DNA from: Paenibacillus sp. FSL H7-0331 | Lineage (GTDB): Bacteria > Bacillota > Bacilli > Paenibacillales > NBRC-103111 | NCBI RefSeq assembly: GCF_001956045.1 | Contig: NZ_MRTH01000016.1 | Location: 124,001-188,000, forward strand | Direction: 5' to 3' | DNA length: 64,000 nt | In this document: piece by piece, positions 1 to 8,882 of the stretch | How positions within the stretch are numbered: position 1 is the first letter of the stretch | Layout: the number at the start of each line of letters is the position of its first letter | Translations under genes and position numbers: made by a program | Notes under the pieces: generated by a model | Told to the model about the DNA's origin: nothing | Database searches by the model: none | Seen by the model: only the letters and a program-made list of their open reading frames with translations

Positions 1-1092
1 CGCTACTCGATGGATGAAACGCTGCTGCGAGAGATGCTGTTCCCATTGCTGCGTAGAAGCATCAATTTTTATTTTCATCTGCTGGAAGAAGCGGAGGATG
101 GCAAGCTGCACCTGCCGCCAACCATTTCCCCGGAATACGGTTCTTTTATGAAAACGAAAGTCCGAGACTGTCATTACGACCTGGCGCTGCTGAGGTGGGG
201 CTGCGAAACGCTGCTGTGGATGTGTGAACGACTGGAAGTGACAGACCCGCTGCGCGATCAATGGGTGGACGTGCTGGAACGGCTCACACCATTCCCGATC
301 GATGAAACCGGGCTGATGGTTGGACGCGATACGCCGCTTGCTTATGGTCATCGCCATTTCAGCCATCTGCTTGCGGTGTTCCCGCTTCACTTGATCGGCA
401 GCGACAGCTCTGAGGATAGAGCGTTGATCGCCAGGTCGCTGGAACACTGGATTGGAAAAGAAGGGGATCTGCGCGGCTTCAGCTTTACGGGCGCAGCTTC
501 GATTGCCGCCACTCTGGGACGTGGTGACGAAGCGCTTGGCTATTTGCAGACGCTGCTGCATATCATCAAGCCAAATACGATGTACAAGGAAGCTGGGCCT
601 GTTATGGAAACGCCGCTTGCTGGAGCGGAGTCGCTTCAGGATATGCTGCTGCAAAGCTGGGGGGATACGATTCGCATATTTCCAGCTGTGCCGACTGCAT
701 GGCGAGAAGCGGCTTTCCATGATCTGCGCACGGAAGGTGCTTTTCTGGTCAGCGCGCAGCGTGAGGACGGGAACACGCGGTTTATCCGCGTGAAAAGCTT
801 GGCAGGTGAACCCTGCAAGATCAAGACAGGCTGGAGCGGTGCTGTTAATATGATGGCCATCGGGCCCGCGTCTGCATGGAGTAGGTCGGAATCTCATGCT
901 ACTGGTGTGGTGGAGCTGCAGCCTGACGAACGCGGAGTGGTGGAATTGTCCTTGGTTAATGGCGATGAAGTCGTTCTGTACCAGGGGGATACTGTCCCTG
1001 ATCTGGTTATCCATGCTGCCGCTCAAATAAAGGAGCAGCCCATCCGCTATTTCGGTGGACATAAGCCTTGGCGTGTGCATGCAACAAGATGA
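1..1092 (+). CDS. GH95-type glycoside hydrolase, C-terminal part (5' end outside window)
   Basis: The reading frame is open from base 1, so this is the last 363 residues of a longer protein; the first ATG, at 10, is internal. The sequence GHRHFSHLLAVFPLHLI is the conserved patch of the (alpha/alpha)6 barrel of GH95 alpha-L-fucosidases and related 1,2-alpha-L-fucosidase/galactosidase enzymes. It is followed by a second conserved patch (GAESLQDMLLQSWGD) and a C-terminal beta domain, as in that family. Likely role: hydrolysis of terminal fucose or galactose from plant or host glycans. The substrate cannot be told from this fragment, and the catalytic acid region lies partly upstream. The codon for Arg is followed by TGA. 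Confidence 0.75.
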   Translation, partial: RYSMDETLLREMLFPLLRRSINFYFHLLEEAEDGKLHLPPTISPEYGSFMKTKVRDCHYDLALLRWGCETLLWMCERLEVTDPLRDQWVDVLERLTPFPIDETGLMVGRDTPLAYGHRHFSHLLAVFPLHLIGSDSSEDRALIARSLEHWIGKEGDLRGFSFTGAASIAATLGRGDEALGYLQTLLHIIKPNTMYKEAGPVMETPLAGAESLQDMLLQSWGDTIRIFPAVPTAWREAAFHDLRTEGAFLVSAQREDGNTRFIRVKSLAGEPCKIKTGWSGAVNMMAIGPASAWSRSESHATGVVELQPDERGVVELSLVNGDEVVLYQGDTVPDLVIHAAAQIKEQPIRYFGGHKPWRVHATR

Positions 1093-1195
1093 GATAGCTT
1101 CACGGATATGAAGCGCGGCAGACTCAGCAAAGCAGCATCAGGGAAGGACTGTGCAGCGGGGAATCAGGCCAAGCCTTCCCCCCGAGCAGCCGAGC

Positions 1196-1873
1196 TTAGC
1201 TCTTTTTGCCGAAAAAAACAGCAAAATCGAGATATTTATACATGCAATCCACGTCAGTGAAACCAGCCTGCTCCAGCCACTCGATTTGCTCGCCGAGCTT
1301 GGCGTTGATGTCGAGCTTTCTTCGCTCCACTGAGGCGTCGATAGACTCTCTGGAAAGGCCACTGTTGTTAATATGGGCTAACCAGCGCTGCTTATGGTAT
1401 TGATCTATCGCTGGGGTGTTGCCCTGAACCTGATCAGCGTTGACAAATACACCGTCTGAATTCAGCAGCTGATAAACGGTTGCGAACAGCTGTCTTTTGG
1501 CAGGATGGGTCAAATGATGGATCGACAGCGAAGAGACGATAATGTCATACGATTCAGGAAATATGTAGCTGGAATAGTCACCGACGATGTATTGAACGTG
1601 ATCTTCCTCACGAAACCGACGGCGTGCTCCCTCCAGCATTTGATCGCTGAGATCCATCAGAGTAAGGTGAGCGCTTGGGTATTTCTGCAGCACCATTCGG
1701 GAGAATAGTCCCGTACCCGCACCCAGATCGAGTATACGCGGGGTCTGTTTATGGCTTTCCGTTAGAGATAGTGCCATCCCATAAAACTCATCAAAACAGG
1801 GAATCAGCTGTCTCCGCTGCTGGTCATATTCATTAGCGACGGCATCGAACAATGTTTTGACTGATGGGTTCAT
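1196..1873 (-). CDS. class I SAM-dependent methyltransferase
   Basis: A 225-residue cytoplasmic protein. Motif I of Rossmann-fold methyltransferases is clear (ILDLGAGTGLFSR, about residues 46-58), followed by an acidic strand end (LTLMDLSDQML), and the post-motif region YDIIVSSLSIHHLTHPAKR typical of the Methyltransf_25/11 group. The start is the ATG preceded by AAGGAGG at good spacing. It stands alone, facing the alkyltransferase-like gene at 2051 across a 177-base divergent gap. The methyl acceptor is unknown; small-molecule methylation is the usual role of this group. The fold assignment is firm, the substrate is not. Confidence 0.85.
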   Translation of the reverse strand: MNPSVKTLFDAVANEYDQQRRQLIPCFDEFYGMALSLTESHKQTPRILDLGAGTGLFSRMVLQKYPSAHLTLMDLSDQMLEGARRRFREEDHVQYIVGDYSSYIFPESYDIIVSSLSIHHLTHPAKRQLFATVYQLLNSDGVFVNADQVQGNTPAIDQYHKQRWLAHINNSGLSRESIDASVERRKLDINAKLGEQIEWLEQAGFTDVDCMYKYLDFAVFFGKKS

Positions 1874-2050
1874 ATGAAAACCTCCTTGGTATGGGTTTCC
1901 TTCATTGTAGCGAGAGATGTATAATTGAGGAAATATATAAAATGAATGGTGACTATAGGGGAATCCTATATGTTGTCAAAGGCTTCAATAAGAAAAGCAC
2001 AATAAAACTCGGTAAGTGCTTTTTCTATCGAAGACAGGGAGGGGAACCGT

Positions 2051-2377
2051 ATGAAGCCGTTCACGTTGAACGTTATTGCAATCATTAAAAGTATCCCTGA
2101 AGGGTATGTGATGACCTATGGGCAAATTGCCGAGCTTGCAGGCAGTCCGAGAGGGGCAAGACAGGTTGTACGCATCCTGCATTCGCAAAGTCGGGTTCAT
2201 CAGCTTCCCTGGTATCGTGTAGTGAATGCAAAGGGAGAAATCGCCTTTAATAATGAGGAGTCGCGATTTATGCAGACGTTCCATTTAAATAGTGAAGGTG
2301 TAGCTGTGAGCGACGAAGGACGCATTGATCTGGAGCAGTACCGCTACATACCGGACCTGGAAGGATTGCAGGAATAA
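2051..2377 (+). CDS. alkyltransferase-like protein (ATL, MGMT-related DNA-damage binder)
   Basis: 108 residues, the length of the DNA-binding domain of O6-alkylguanine-DNA alkyltransferase alone. The helix-turn-helix with arginine finger (SPRGARQVVRILH, about 32-44) is present. The active-site PCHRV of true MGMT is replaced by PWYRVV with Trp54 at the cysteine position, the hallmark of ATL proteins. These bind O6-alkylguanine without repairing it and hand lesions to nucleotide excision repair. The start has a strong GGGAGGGG site. It converges on the FrnE-type gene across the inverted repeat at 2431-2549. Confidence 0.9.
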   Translation: MKPFTLNVIAIIKSIPEGYVMTYGQIAELAGSPRGARQVVRILHSQSRVHQLPWYRVVNAKGEIAFNNEESRFMQTFHLNSEGVAVSDEGRIDLEQYRYIPDLEGLQE

Positions 2378-2430
2378 AGTCCACTTGCAGCGAGTTCTGA
2401 ATATTCTTGATCCGTCTCACTTATTCAAAC

Positions 2431-2549
2431 AAAAAAGTCTTCTTAATCAGTGGCTGACTAAGCTTATGACCCGAAGTAATAGAGCGCCTTTTTCAAGGTG
2501 TCCATCTTACAGGTCGCAGTTCAGACAGGACTGATTGAAGACTTTTTTT
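2431..2549. repeat. inverted repeat with about 80-base interior, between convergent genes
   Basis: The arms 2431-2450 (AAAAAAGTCTTCTTAATCAG) and 2531-2549 (CTGATTGAAGACTTTTTTT) are complementary except for a short indel. The A-run and T-run at the outer ends would give a U-tract on both transcripts, so it may act as a bidirectional terminator for the two convergent genes. The interior is too long for a classical terminator, so a small non-coding repeat element is an alternative. The arm core AAAAAGTCTTCTT recurs in the terminator at 16132. Confidence 0.55.
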
Positions 2550-2626
2550 AATGACGCTATCCACTTAATGAAGCGCAGCTAGAGGTCCGGTGACGAACAA
2601 GCTCAGCATTCGAATCAGAGGACAGG

Positions 2627-3352
2627 TTACGGCTTCTGCTGTGAAGGAGCACAAACCCCGTCGTCACAAGCCTCACCCTCTGCTGTGCTGTCGGAAGTAT
2701 TTAGAAGGGTCAGCGGCTGATCCTCTTCCCATGCCTTCTGCAGAGCACCCAAAAACACTTCGCTCGATTGTGCGCCTGAAATCGCATATTTGCGGTTGAT
2801 CACGAAAAAAGGAACCCCGCGCACACCTAATTTGCCTGCTTCCTCCTCATCGTTACGGACCTCGGCTGTGAATGCCTGGCCAGCGAGCATCTGGAGAGCC
2901 TCCTTCTGGTTGAGACCGACTTCTGCGGCCAAAGCAGCTAAGGTCTGATGATCGCCAATATGCTTGGACTCAGTGAAATACGCATGCAGCAGACGCTCGG
3001 TCATTTCGCGCATAAGACCATGCTGGGCAGCGAAATGCGCCAAGCGATGCGCGTCAAACGTATTCGTCAAAATCATCGTGTCAAATTTAAAGGTCAGTCC
3101 AACGGATTGTGCCTGAGCGGCAACACCGGCGTTCATTTCCTTGGCTTTCTCCAGGCTCATTCCATACTTGGAAGCAAGCATTTCATCTGCGCCATGAGGC
3201 ACATCGCGTTCCGAATTGGCATCCAGCTCAAAACTGCGGTAAATCACCTCGACGTGATTTTTGTTCGGGAACTGTTCAAGGGCCGCCTCAAAACGACGTT
3301 TACCAATATAGCAAAAGGGGCACATAAAGTCGGACCATATTTCAATATTCAT
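2627..3352 (-). CDS. DsbA-family protein, FrnE-like thiol oxidoreductase
   Basis: 241 residues from the ATG at 3352, chosen because GGAGGTTAACT precedes it; the open frame continues further upstream without such a site. A thioredoxin-like beta strand leads into WSDFMCPFCYIGKRR with the redox pair C11-PF-C14, followed by a long helical insertion and the cis-Pro loop region GVRGVPFFVINRKYAISGAQ, the arrangement of FrnE/YwbO proteins. No signal peptide, so it works in the cytoplasm, probably as a disulfide oxidoreductase or isomerase in oxidative stress. The C-terminus carries two further cysteines (EACDDGVCAP). Substrate unknown. Confidence 0.9.
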   Translation of the reverse strand: MNIEIWSDFMCPFCYIGKRRFEAALEQFPNKNHVEVIYRSFELDANSERDVPHGADEMLASKYGMSLEKAKEMNAGVAAQAQSVGLTFKFDTMILTNTFDAHRLAHFAAQHGLMREMTERLLHAYFTESKHIGDHQTLAALAAEVGLNQKEALQMLAGQAFTAEVRNDEEEAGKLGVRGVPFFVINRKYAISGAQSSEVFLGALQKAWEEDQPLTLLNTSDSTAEGEACDDGVCAPSQQKP

Positions 3353-3557
3353 AGTTAACCTCCAGGTAAATGGGGATGTGATGGAAGCTCGCGATTCCAT
3401 CGATTCATGCTTACAATAAGAAGTGTACTTGATGGTGAAGCATAAATCCAGCATTGCAAGAGCAAGTGGTCTAATTGGGCAAGACTGAATCGATGAAGCG
3501 GGCAATGCTCTGGGTTAGCTCCATGCTGTGAATATCGAAAGCTCGAATTACATTCGT

Positions 3558-4538
3558 TTAAGCAGGCTTGCTGCGTGTTTTTCTAAGTAAATATACAAAA
3601 TAAGGTGCCCCAATTACAGCGGTCATAATGCCGACCGGAATCTCCCGCGGGATAATCAGGATGCGTCCCAGGCAATCGCCGAGCAGCATCAGGTCGGCCC
3701 CGATCAGCGCAGCGAGCGGGATCAGCCATTGATGCCGGGCGCCAACAATACTGCGGGCGATGTGCGGTGCGATCAGGCCAATAAAGCCGATAGCGCCCAC
3801 TGCCGATACCGATATGCCGGCGAGGGCCACAGCGAGCAGCAGCAGCCAAAAGCGCTGCAGTACAATGCTCAGGCCGAGCGAGGTCGTCGTTTCATCGCCA
3901 AGCTGGAACACATTCAGCTTGGAATAATTGAGCCAAACCACAGGCAGCAACACTGCGATCCAGGGCAGCAGCGAGTAGACGGCATCCCACCGCTTGCTCC
4001 ACAAGCTCCCGGCCAACCAGAGCAGTGCCATATTAATGTCGGTCGGGTGCATCACAATCAAATATTGCGTGCCAGCCTGAAAGACAGCTCCAATTGCAAT
4101 ACCGATCAGCGCAAGCGAGGCAGGCGTCATGGTCAAGCGTTTGCTGAGCAGCAGTAAAATGCCAAAGGCGGCAAAGGCGCCGATAAAAGCAGCTATTGGG
4201 AGGAAATAGCCTGGCGCTTTGGGAAATAGAAAAATGACAGCGGAAGCAGCCAGTCCTGCTCCTTTGGTAATGCCGATCACGTCGGGGCTAGCCAGCGGAT
4301 TACGCACAACGCTTTGCAGAATGACACCGCCGACAGCCAAGCCAAAGCCCGCCAGAATGGCGACAAGAACACGCGGCAGGCGAACCTCGTAAATGATAAA
4401 AAAGTATTTATTATTTTCATGCAAAATGCTGGACCAAACGTCCTGAAAGGAAACGGGAACAGCTCCCAGGCGGAGTGAGACTACCGCTAGCACCAGCATC
4501 AGCACAAACGCGACAATCAGAGCGACAGTTTTGCTCAT
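3558..4538 (-). CDS. FecCD-family siderophore ABC permease, second subunit
   Basis: 326 residues, very hydrophobic, with the many membrane segments of FecCD permeases. Diagnostic patches are GGVILQSVVRNPLASPDVIG (about 66-85) and AVGAIGFIGLIAPHIARSIVG, the loop that contacts the ATPase. It overlaps the stop of the upstream permease gene by one base (TAATG), so the two are translationally coupled. Together with its partner it forms the membrane channel for an iron-siderophore complex delivered by the lipoprotein encoded at 5561-6568. No ATPase gene follows, so a shared ATPase encoded elsewhere must power it. Confidence 0.93.
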   Translation of the reverse strand: MSKTVALIVAFVLMLVLAVVSLRLGAVPVSFQDVWSSILHENNKYFFIIYEVRLPRVLVAILAGFGLAVGGVILQSVVRNPLASPDVIGITKGAGLAASAVIFLFPKAPGYFLPIAAFIGAFAAFGILLLLSKRLTMTPASLALIGIAIGAVFQAGTQYLIVMHPTDINMALLWLAGSLWSKRWDAVYSLLPWIAVLLPVVWLNYSKLNVFQLGDETTTSLGLSIVLQRFWLLLLAVALAGISVSAVGAIGFIGLIAPHIARSIVGARHQWLIPLAALIGADLMLLGDCLGRILIIPREIPVGIMTAVIGAPYFVYLLRKTRSKPA

Positions 4539-5557
4539 TAGCGGGCACCTCCCTTTTTGCGGGCCAAATAAATAAAGAAGGGAGCGCCGATCGCTGCTGT
4601 CACGATGCCAACGGGAGAGTCATAAGGAAACGCGATAAACCTGCTGAAAAAGTCGGCATACACAAGCAGTGTCCCTCCAAGCAATGCTGTGAGCGGTGCC
4701 AGCACATGAAGTTGATTCCCAACCAAGGCGCGCGCGATATGAGGGACAATCAGGCAAATGAAACCGATCGGTCCGCATATCGCAACTGCAGAGCCGGCCA
4801 GTACAATAACAAGCAGCACACTAATAGCACGAATGACCAATACCCGCTGTCCGAGACCCGCCGCTACTTCATCATCCAGCAGCAGCAAGCGGAAGGAAGG
4901 CAGCATCAGGCCAAAGACGAGCAATCCGCCGATAAAGAACGGAAGGATCGTGCTGATCTCTTTCCAAGCTGCTTGACTGACAGAGCCGACGAGCCAAAAC
5001 ATCATACTGTCGGTAGTTTGCTGATTCAATATAATGAGCCCCTCCGTCAGCGAGGAGAGCAGAAAATGGATCGTAATCCCTGCCAGAGCCAAACGGACAT
5101 ATTGCTTCGAGCCAGTCCCCGCAAGTGTCCAGACGAGAAGTGCTCCGAGTGCGGCCCCGATAAAGCCAAGGTAGACAGAGCCTGTAAGCGAAACATTCTT
5201 GATCACCACCAAACCAAACACAACTGCAATGGCGGCCCCGGCATTGATGCCGAATACGTGGGGAGAGGCCAGCGGGTTTTTGGTTGTGAGCTGGGTCAGC
5301 AATCCGGCCAGTGCCAGTTGAATGCCTACTATGCCTGCTGTTAAAGTGCGCGGCAGGCGCAGCGTCTGAATATAGAGATGATTTTTATCATGTCCTTGAT
5401 ACGTTAAGGCTTCATACAAGACACGCCATGATATTTGCGCCTGGCCCCATTTGACACTGCAGAGGAATCCAATGACCAGTAACAGAAAGGAAGCAGAAAA
5501 AAGAAAGAGCAGAGACCTGGTTCGGTTCTGCTTTTCCAATTGGACCTTGTTTATCAT
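4538..5557 (-). CDS. FecCD-family siderophore ABC permease, first subunit
   Basis: 339 residues, with a short basic N-terminus and about nine to ten membrane segments. The conserved LTQLTTKNPLASPHVFGINAG and VAICGPIGFICLIVPHIARALVG patches place it in FecCD. GGGAG lies upstream of the ATG. It starts three bases after the binding-protein gene ends, so lipoprotein, this permease and the next permease form one operon on the minus strand. Likely a heterodimer partner of the 3558-4538 product. The siderophore is not decidable from the permease alone. Confidence 0.93.
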   Translation of the reverse strand: MINKVQLEKQNRTRSLLFLFSASFLLLVIGFLCSVKWGQAQISWRVLYEALTYQGHDKNHLYIQTLRLPRTLTAGIVGIQLALAGLLTQLTTKNPLASPHVFGINAGAAIAVVFGLVVIKNVSLTGSVYLGFIGAALGALLVWTLAGTGSKQYVRLALAGITIHFLLSSLTEGLIILNQQTTDSMMFWLVGSVSQAAWKEISTILPFFIGGLLVFGLMLPSFRLLLLDDEVAAGLGQRVLVIRAISVLLVIVLAGSAVAICGPIGFICLIVPHIARALVGNQLHVLAPLTALLGGTLLVYADFFSRFIAFPYDSPVGIVTAAIGAPFFIYLARKKGGAR

Positions 5558-5560
5558 CGG

Positions 5561-6568
5561 CTAGGCTCCCAGGTTTTTGAGGATATCCTCGGCGATTTTC
5601 TCGGACCCAAGCAATCCGCGTGATAGTGACCAGTCACGTCTTTCTACAGTAAATACTTTCTTGTTGGCAACGGCATCGATTTGTTTCCACAGCGGGTTGG
5701 TTTCCCATTGATTAACGATCGTTTCTTTCTCGGATGGCAGTAGGAACATGGCTTGCGGATTGGCTTCGACCAGCTGCTCCAGAGTAAGCTGCGGATTAGC
5801 TGCTGTGTTTTTCACCGGATCTGTAAATCCGAGCAGCATCAGGAAGGAGCCGCCAAAAGAGTGGTCCGAATGCGCATAGAAGCCCTTGGAATTCGTAACG
5901 GCTGGCAGTACACGCAGATTGGTGTTGGTCAGCTTCTTTTTTACAGCGTCGATTTTCGTTTGGTGCTCAGCAAGGCGCTTCTTGCCTTCTTCTTCCTTGC
6001 CAAGTGCTTTTGCGATAATTGCATAGTTTTTGAGCATTTGATTATAGTCTGCTTGCGAATCGTCCAGAACGAGCAAAGGAGCGATTGCTTTTAATTGAGG
6101 AATTGCATTTTTGTGCTTATTCAGATCTGCAATAATCAGGTCCGGCTGCAGTGAGCTGATCAATTCGATATTCGGCTCGTAGCGGGAACCTACCGATGTA
6201 TAGTTCTTCAATTGGCTTTTGACGCTATCCATGAACAGGTCTGGGCTGGAATCGTCAGCAACCCCAATCGGTAAGGTCCCTAAGGTAACCAGTGCATCCG
6301 TGAAGCTGAAATCCATTGTGACGATTTTTACAGGTTTTTTGGCAAGCTCGACCGTTCCTTGTGCATCCTGAACGGTGATTTTACCCTCTGTACCTGCTGT
6401 CGGTGCTGGTGTTGCTGTTGTAGATGCTGCCGGTGCTGCCGGTGCCGAGTTGGATTGTGGCGCTGCCCCGGATGGATTCGTAGTCGAGGTTCCGCAAGCG
6501 GCAAGGCTTAATGCGGTAAATAAGCTCACCAGTGCAATACTGAGTGGGCGTTTCATCCAAAGATTCAT
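5561..6568 (-). CDS. iron-siderophore binding lipoprotein (FecB/FpuA-like)
   Basis: 335 residues from the ATG at 6568, which has AGGAGG at proper spacing; an in-frame upstream extension lacks one. A lipoprotein signal ends in the lipobox SLAAC (C25), followed by a Ser/Pro/Ala-rich linker and a cluster B periplasmic-binding fold (KIVTMDFSFTDALVTLG, QPDLIIADLNKH). It captures ferric siderophore outside the membrane and passes it to the two FecCD permeases immediately downstream. Expression should be iron-repressed: a Fur box covers the promoter start region and a pair of dyads likely to bind the adjacent AraC regulator lies upstream. Confidence 0.92.
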   Translation of the reverse strand: MNLWMKRPLSIALVSLFTALSLAACGTSTTNPSGAAPQSNSAPAAPAASTTATPAPTAGTEGKITVQDAQGTVELAKKPVKIVTMDFSFTDALVTLGTLPIGVADDSSPDLFMDSVKSQLKNYTSVGSRYEPNIELISSLQPDLIIADLNKHKNAIPQLKAIAPLLVLDDSQADYNQMLKNYAIIAKALGKEEEGKKRLAEHQTKIDAVKKKLTNTNLRVLPAVTNSKGFYAHSDHSFGGSFLMLLGFTDPVKNTAANPQLTLEQLVEANPQAMFLLPSEKETIVNQWETNPLWKQIDAVANKKVFTVERRDWSLSRGLLGSEKIAEDILKNLGA

Positions 6569-6587
6569 CTGTATGTCCTCCTGAAAA

Positions 6588-6602
6588 TGATTATTATTAT
6601 CA
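6588..6602 (-). promoter_or_regulatory. Fur box of the siderophore operon
   Basis: On the minus strand the bases read TGATAATAATAATCA, one mismatch from the 7-1-7 Fur consensus TGATAATNATTATCA. It lies 20 bases upstream of the lipoprotein start and just downstream of a TATAAT -10 element at 6608-6613, where bound Fur would block transcription. Confidence 0.85.
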
Positions 6603-6607
6603 TTTGG

Positions 6608-6613
6608 ATTATA
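6608..6613 (-). promoter_or_regulatory. -10 element of the siderophore operon promoter
   Basis: TATAAT on the minus strand. No good -35 hexamer stands 16-18 bases upstream (the region reads TGTTAC/TTACTT), which fits a promoter that needs an activator bound at the dyads 6639-6674. Confidence 0.55.
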
Positions 6614-6638
6614 GCCGATTCCTTTTGAAAGTAACATA

Positions 6639-6674
6639 TCTAATCATTAGATTGGACATGTCTAATCTTTAGAT
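6639..6674 (-). promoter_or_regulatory. paired dyads, likely AraC-regulator binding sites
   Basis: Two near-identical 14-base dyads, TCTAATCATTAGAT (6639-6652) and TCTAATCTTTAGAT (6661-6674), start exactly 22 bases apart, two helical turns. They sit 26 to 61 bases upstream of the -10 element, the expected position for an activator, and the distal copy overlaps the last codons of the AraC gene. AraC-family proteins bind such paired sites. By analogy with Bacillus Btr, the neighbouring regulator is the likely ligand-responsive activator; that is inference. Confidence 0.6.
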
Positions 6675-7489
6675 GTTCGATCCGTATTTTTGGGAGCATG
6701 GTTTTGTTGAAAGATGGAGGGAGAGGCTCCGGTTATCTTTTTGAACACCCTACTAAAATGAAAATAATCCACGTAACCTACTTTTTGCGCAATTTCTTTG
6801 GCGAGCAGGTCGGTTTGCTGGAATAGGAGCTTGGCTTTTTCAATACGCAGATTGTTGACATACGTCATTAAGGTTTCACCGGTATGTTTTTTGAACAGCA
6901 CGGTGTAATGGCCTTCGCTCATACCTGCGCGACGCGATAGCATAGGGAGTGTAAGCTTTAGCATGTAATGCTCATTGATATAAGAGAGTGTCTCCTCGAT
7001 CGAATTCACAGAGGACTTTAACTCCTCTCGCATCCGCGATTCGTATAAATAAATGAACAGGATTCGCTCCATCATCAAACGTTTTCGAAACTGCTGTGCC
7101 GCCTCTTCATCTACGGAATGGGTGTCGATCTCGTACATGGTGCGCAGCAATTCTTCGATCATATAATGGATTTTAATTTCACTGATCGTATGGAGTGGCC
7201 CATAGAGAGTCCATGTGCTGGTCTCCGGTAGCACGCGATAGGTGATGACTACGTAATCGACCTCTTTGGTTTTGGGGACTTGGATGAAATAGGGACCATA
7301 GTCCGGATGACAAGCAAAGCCCTGCGTACAAACGGTAGGCTCCTGATCTTTGGCAGCGATGAGAAGATGGCCGCGTTGGACGATGATTAACTGATGGCTT
7401 CCCCCGGTAGTGACAAGGGTTTGGGAGCTGTGACTCGGAGTGATCTCGTCGAGCGTAGGTATGATGTGAACAAGCTGTTGGAAGTACAT
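6662..7489 (-). CDS. AraC-family regulator of siderophore uptake
   Basis: 275 residues from the ATG at 7489 (AAGAAGG upstream); a TTG at 7576 is a possible longer start. The N-terminal half is a cupin-like sensor (about 1-140). The C-terminal 100 residues hold the paired helix-turn-helix of AraC/XylS proteins (LPMLSRRAGMSEGHYTVLFKKHTGETL and IAQKVGYVDYFHFSRVFKKITG). It lies directly upstream of and co-directional with the siderophore operon, like Btr of Bacillus next to feuABC, and probably activates that operon when the ferric siderophore is present. The ligand is unknown. Confidence 0.85.
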   Translation of the reverse strand: MYFQQLVHIIPTLDEITPSHSSQTLVTTGGSHQLIIVQRGHLLIAAKDQEPTVCTQGFACHPDYGPYFIQVPKTKEVDYVVITYRVLPETSTWTLYGPLHTISEIKIHYMIEELLRTMYEIDTHSVDEEAAQQFRKRLMMERILFIYLYESRMREELKSSVNSIEETLSYINEHYMLKLTLPMLSRRAGMSEGHYTVLFKKHTGETLMTYVNNLRIEKAKLLFQQTDLLAKEIAQKVGYVDYFHFSRVFKKITGASPSIFQQNHAPKNTDRTSKD

Positions 7490-7706
7490 GGCGAATCGGC
7501 CTTCTTTGCATGTTGATGGATAACCGGAATATAAGCATATCGAGATTTCGGTAGGTATTGTCGTATTCCCATACAATAGGCTGAGCGGCGGGTTCCATTA
7601 TGTCTTGTCCGAGGCAATGGACAGCGTGGCCGTGGGCAACGCTGTCACCTCGAGGGACACCCTTTCCTTATATGCTTGCTGCATAGGATGGAAGATGAGG
7701 GTTGAA

Positions 7707-8723
7707 TTAAGCGTGATCTCCGGCTTTCACGAGCTCTGCCAAATATTGATAAGAACGTAAACGGGCCTTATGCTCATAGATTTGTGCGCTCACAATGATT
7801 TCGTCGGCTCCTGTATCCTGCAGGACCTGCTGAAGCTTCTCCTGAACCGTTGCTTTATTACCCGTAATCGTATAGCTCAGCTGCTTGCGGATATGGGCCT
7901 CTTCCTGAAGATTCCACAGTGCATCCATACTGTCGACAGGCGGATTAAGCGGGCCTGTACGACCACGAATGAGGTTAAGGAATTGCTGCTCCTGGGAGGT
8001 TGCCAGCTTGCGGGCTTCTGCGTCGGTATCGGCAGCAATAATGTTCAGGCCGATCATGGCATAAGGCTTGTCCAGCGACTCTGAAGGACGGAAGCTGCTG
8101 CGGTACAGATCCAGTGCGGGCAGCAAATAATCGGGAGCAAAATGGCTCGCAAAGGCGAAGGGCAGACCAAGATGTCCGGCGAGCTGCGCGCTGAAGCCGC
8201 TTGAGCCTAACAGCCAGATCGGGATGCTGAGCCCCTCGCCTGGAATGGCCCTTACCCCAACGGGCCGTGCCTCCGGTGTATTATCCAGAAAAGCGCGAAG
8301 CTCGCTAAGCAGCTCGGGGAAATCATTACCGTCGCTGCCCAAGCCGCGACGCAGCGCTCTTGCAGCGGGCTGGTCCGAGCCCGGAGCTCTGCCGAGTCCA
8401 AGATCAATGCGACCGGGATACATCGATTCCAGCGTACCGAACTGCTCGGCAATGACCAACGGAGCATGATTAGGCAGCATGATGCCGCCTGACCCGACGC
8501 GTATCTTTTGGGTGCCTGAAGCAACATAACCAATAACGAGCGAAGTTGCAGAGCTGGCAATCCCCGGCATATTGTGATGCTCAGCAAGCCAGTAGCGGTG
8601 ATAACCCCACTGCTCGGCATGGCGTGCGAGATCAAGGGTGTTTCTAAAGGAATCTGCCGCTGTGCCGCCCACAACAATAGGGGCTAGATCCAGCACAGAA
8701 ATCGGGATATCTCGAGTAAGCAT
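7707..8723 (-). CDS. luciferase-like (LLM class) flavin-dependent monooxygenase, MsnO8 type
   Basis: 338 residues with the bacterial-luciferase TIM-barrel signature: [24 protein letters not shown] near residues 33-56, [21 protein letters not shown], and [15 protein letters not shown]. These match the MsnO8/YhbW group of FMN- or F420-type oxidoreductases. Strong AGGAGG before the ATG. No signal peptide. It is probably a monocistronic cytoplasmic monooxygenase; substrate unknown. A 27-base hairpin lies downstream (7620-7646) but lacks a U-run. Function beyond the family cannot be inferred from neighbours. Confidence 0.88.
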   Translation of the reverse strand: MLTRDIPISVLDLAPIVVGGTAADSFRNTLDLARHAEQWGYHRYWLAEHHNMPGIASSATSLVIGYVASGTQKIRVGSGGIMLPNHAPLVIAEQFGTLESMYPGRIDLGLGRAPGSDQPAARALRRGLGSDGNDFPELLSELRAFLDNTPEARPVGVRAIPGEGLSIPIWLLGSSGFSAQLAGHLGLPFAFASHFAPDYLLPALDLYRSSFRPSESLDKPYAMIGLNIIAADTDAEARKLATSQEQQFLNLIRGRTGPLNPPVDSMDALWNLQEEAHIRKQLSYTITGNKATVQEKLQQVLQDTGADEIIVSAQIYEHKARLRSYQYLAELVKAGDHA

Positions 8724-8841
8724 CGTATAGTTGCCTCCTGTCAGTTACATCGATATACAAAGCTGCTGTGACCATCCAAAGACTTCGTCACAGGCTACTA
8801 CTAAACGCAGTATCTCTATGTATTATATAAAAAATGCATCG

Positions 8842-8881
8842 AATAAAACAGGCCGCTCTCAAACAGGGGGCTCAGAGCCTG
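8842..8881 (-). terminator. probable terminator after the AraC-type regulator
   Basis: On the minus strand, CAGGCTCT and AGAGCGGCCTG can pair with a small bulge around a 14-base loop and are followed by TTTTATT. Placed right after the stop codon at 8883. Confidence 0.5.
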
Positions 8882-8882
8882 A

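Noticed and set aside
1141..1178. GGGAAGG/CCTTCCC inverted repeat as terminator of the GH95 gene
   Set aside because: Seven pairs around a 24-base loop without a U-run; too weak to call.
4475..5344. 289-codon open frame opposite the FecCD permease genes
   Set aside because: Antisense shadow of two strong conserved permeases; low-complexity Gln/Arg-rich translation, no start site, no recognisable domain.
7620..7646. Hairpin GACAGCGT/ACGCTGTC between the monooxygenase and AraC genes as a terminator
   Set aside because: Eight pairs only, with a long loop and no U-run on either strand.
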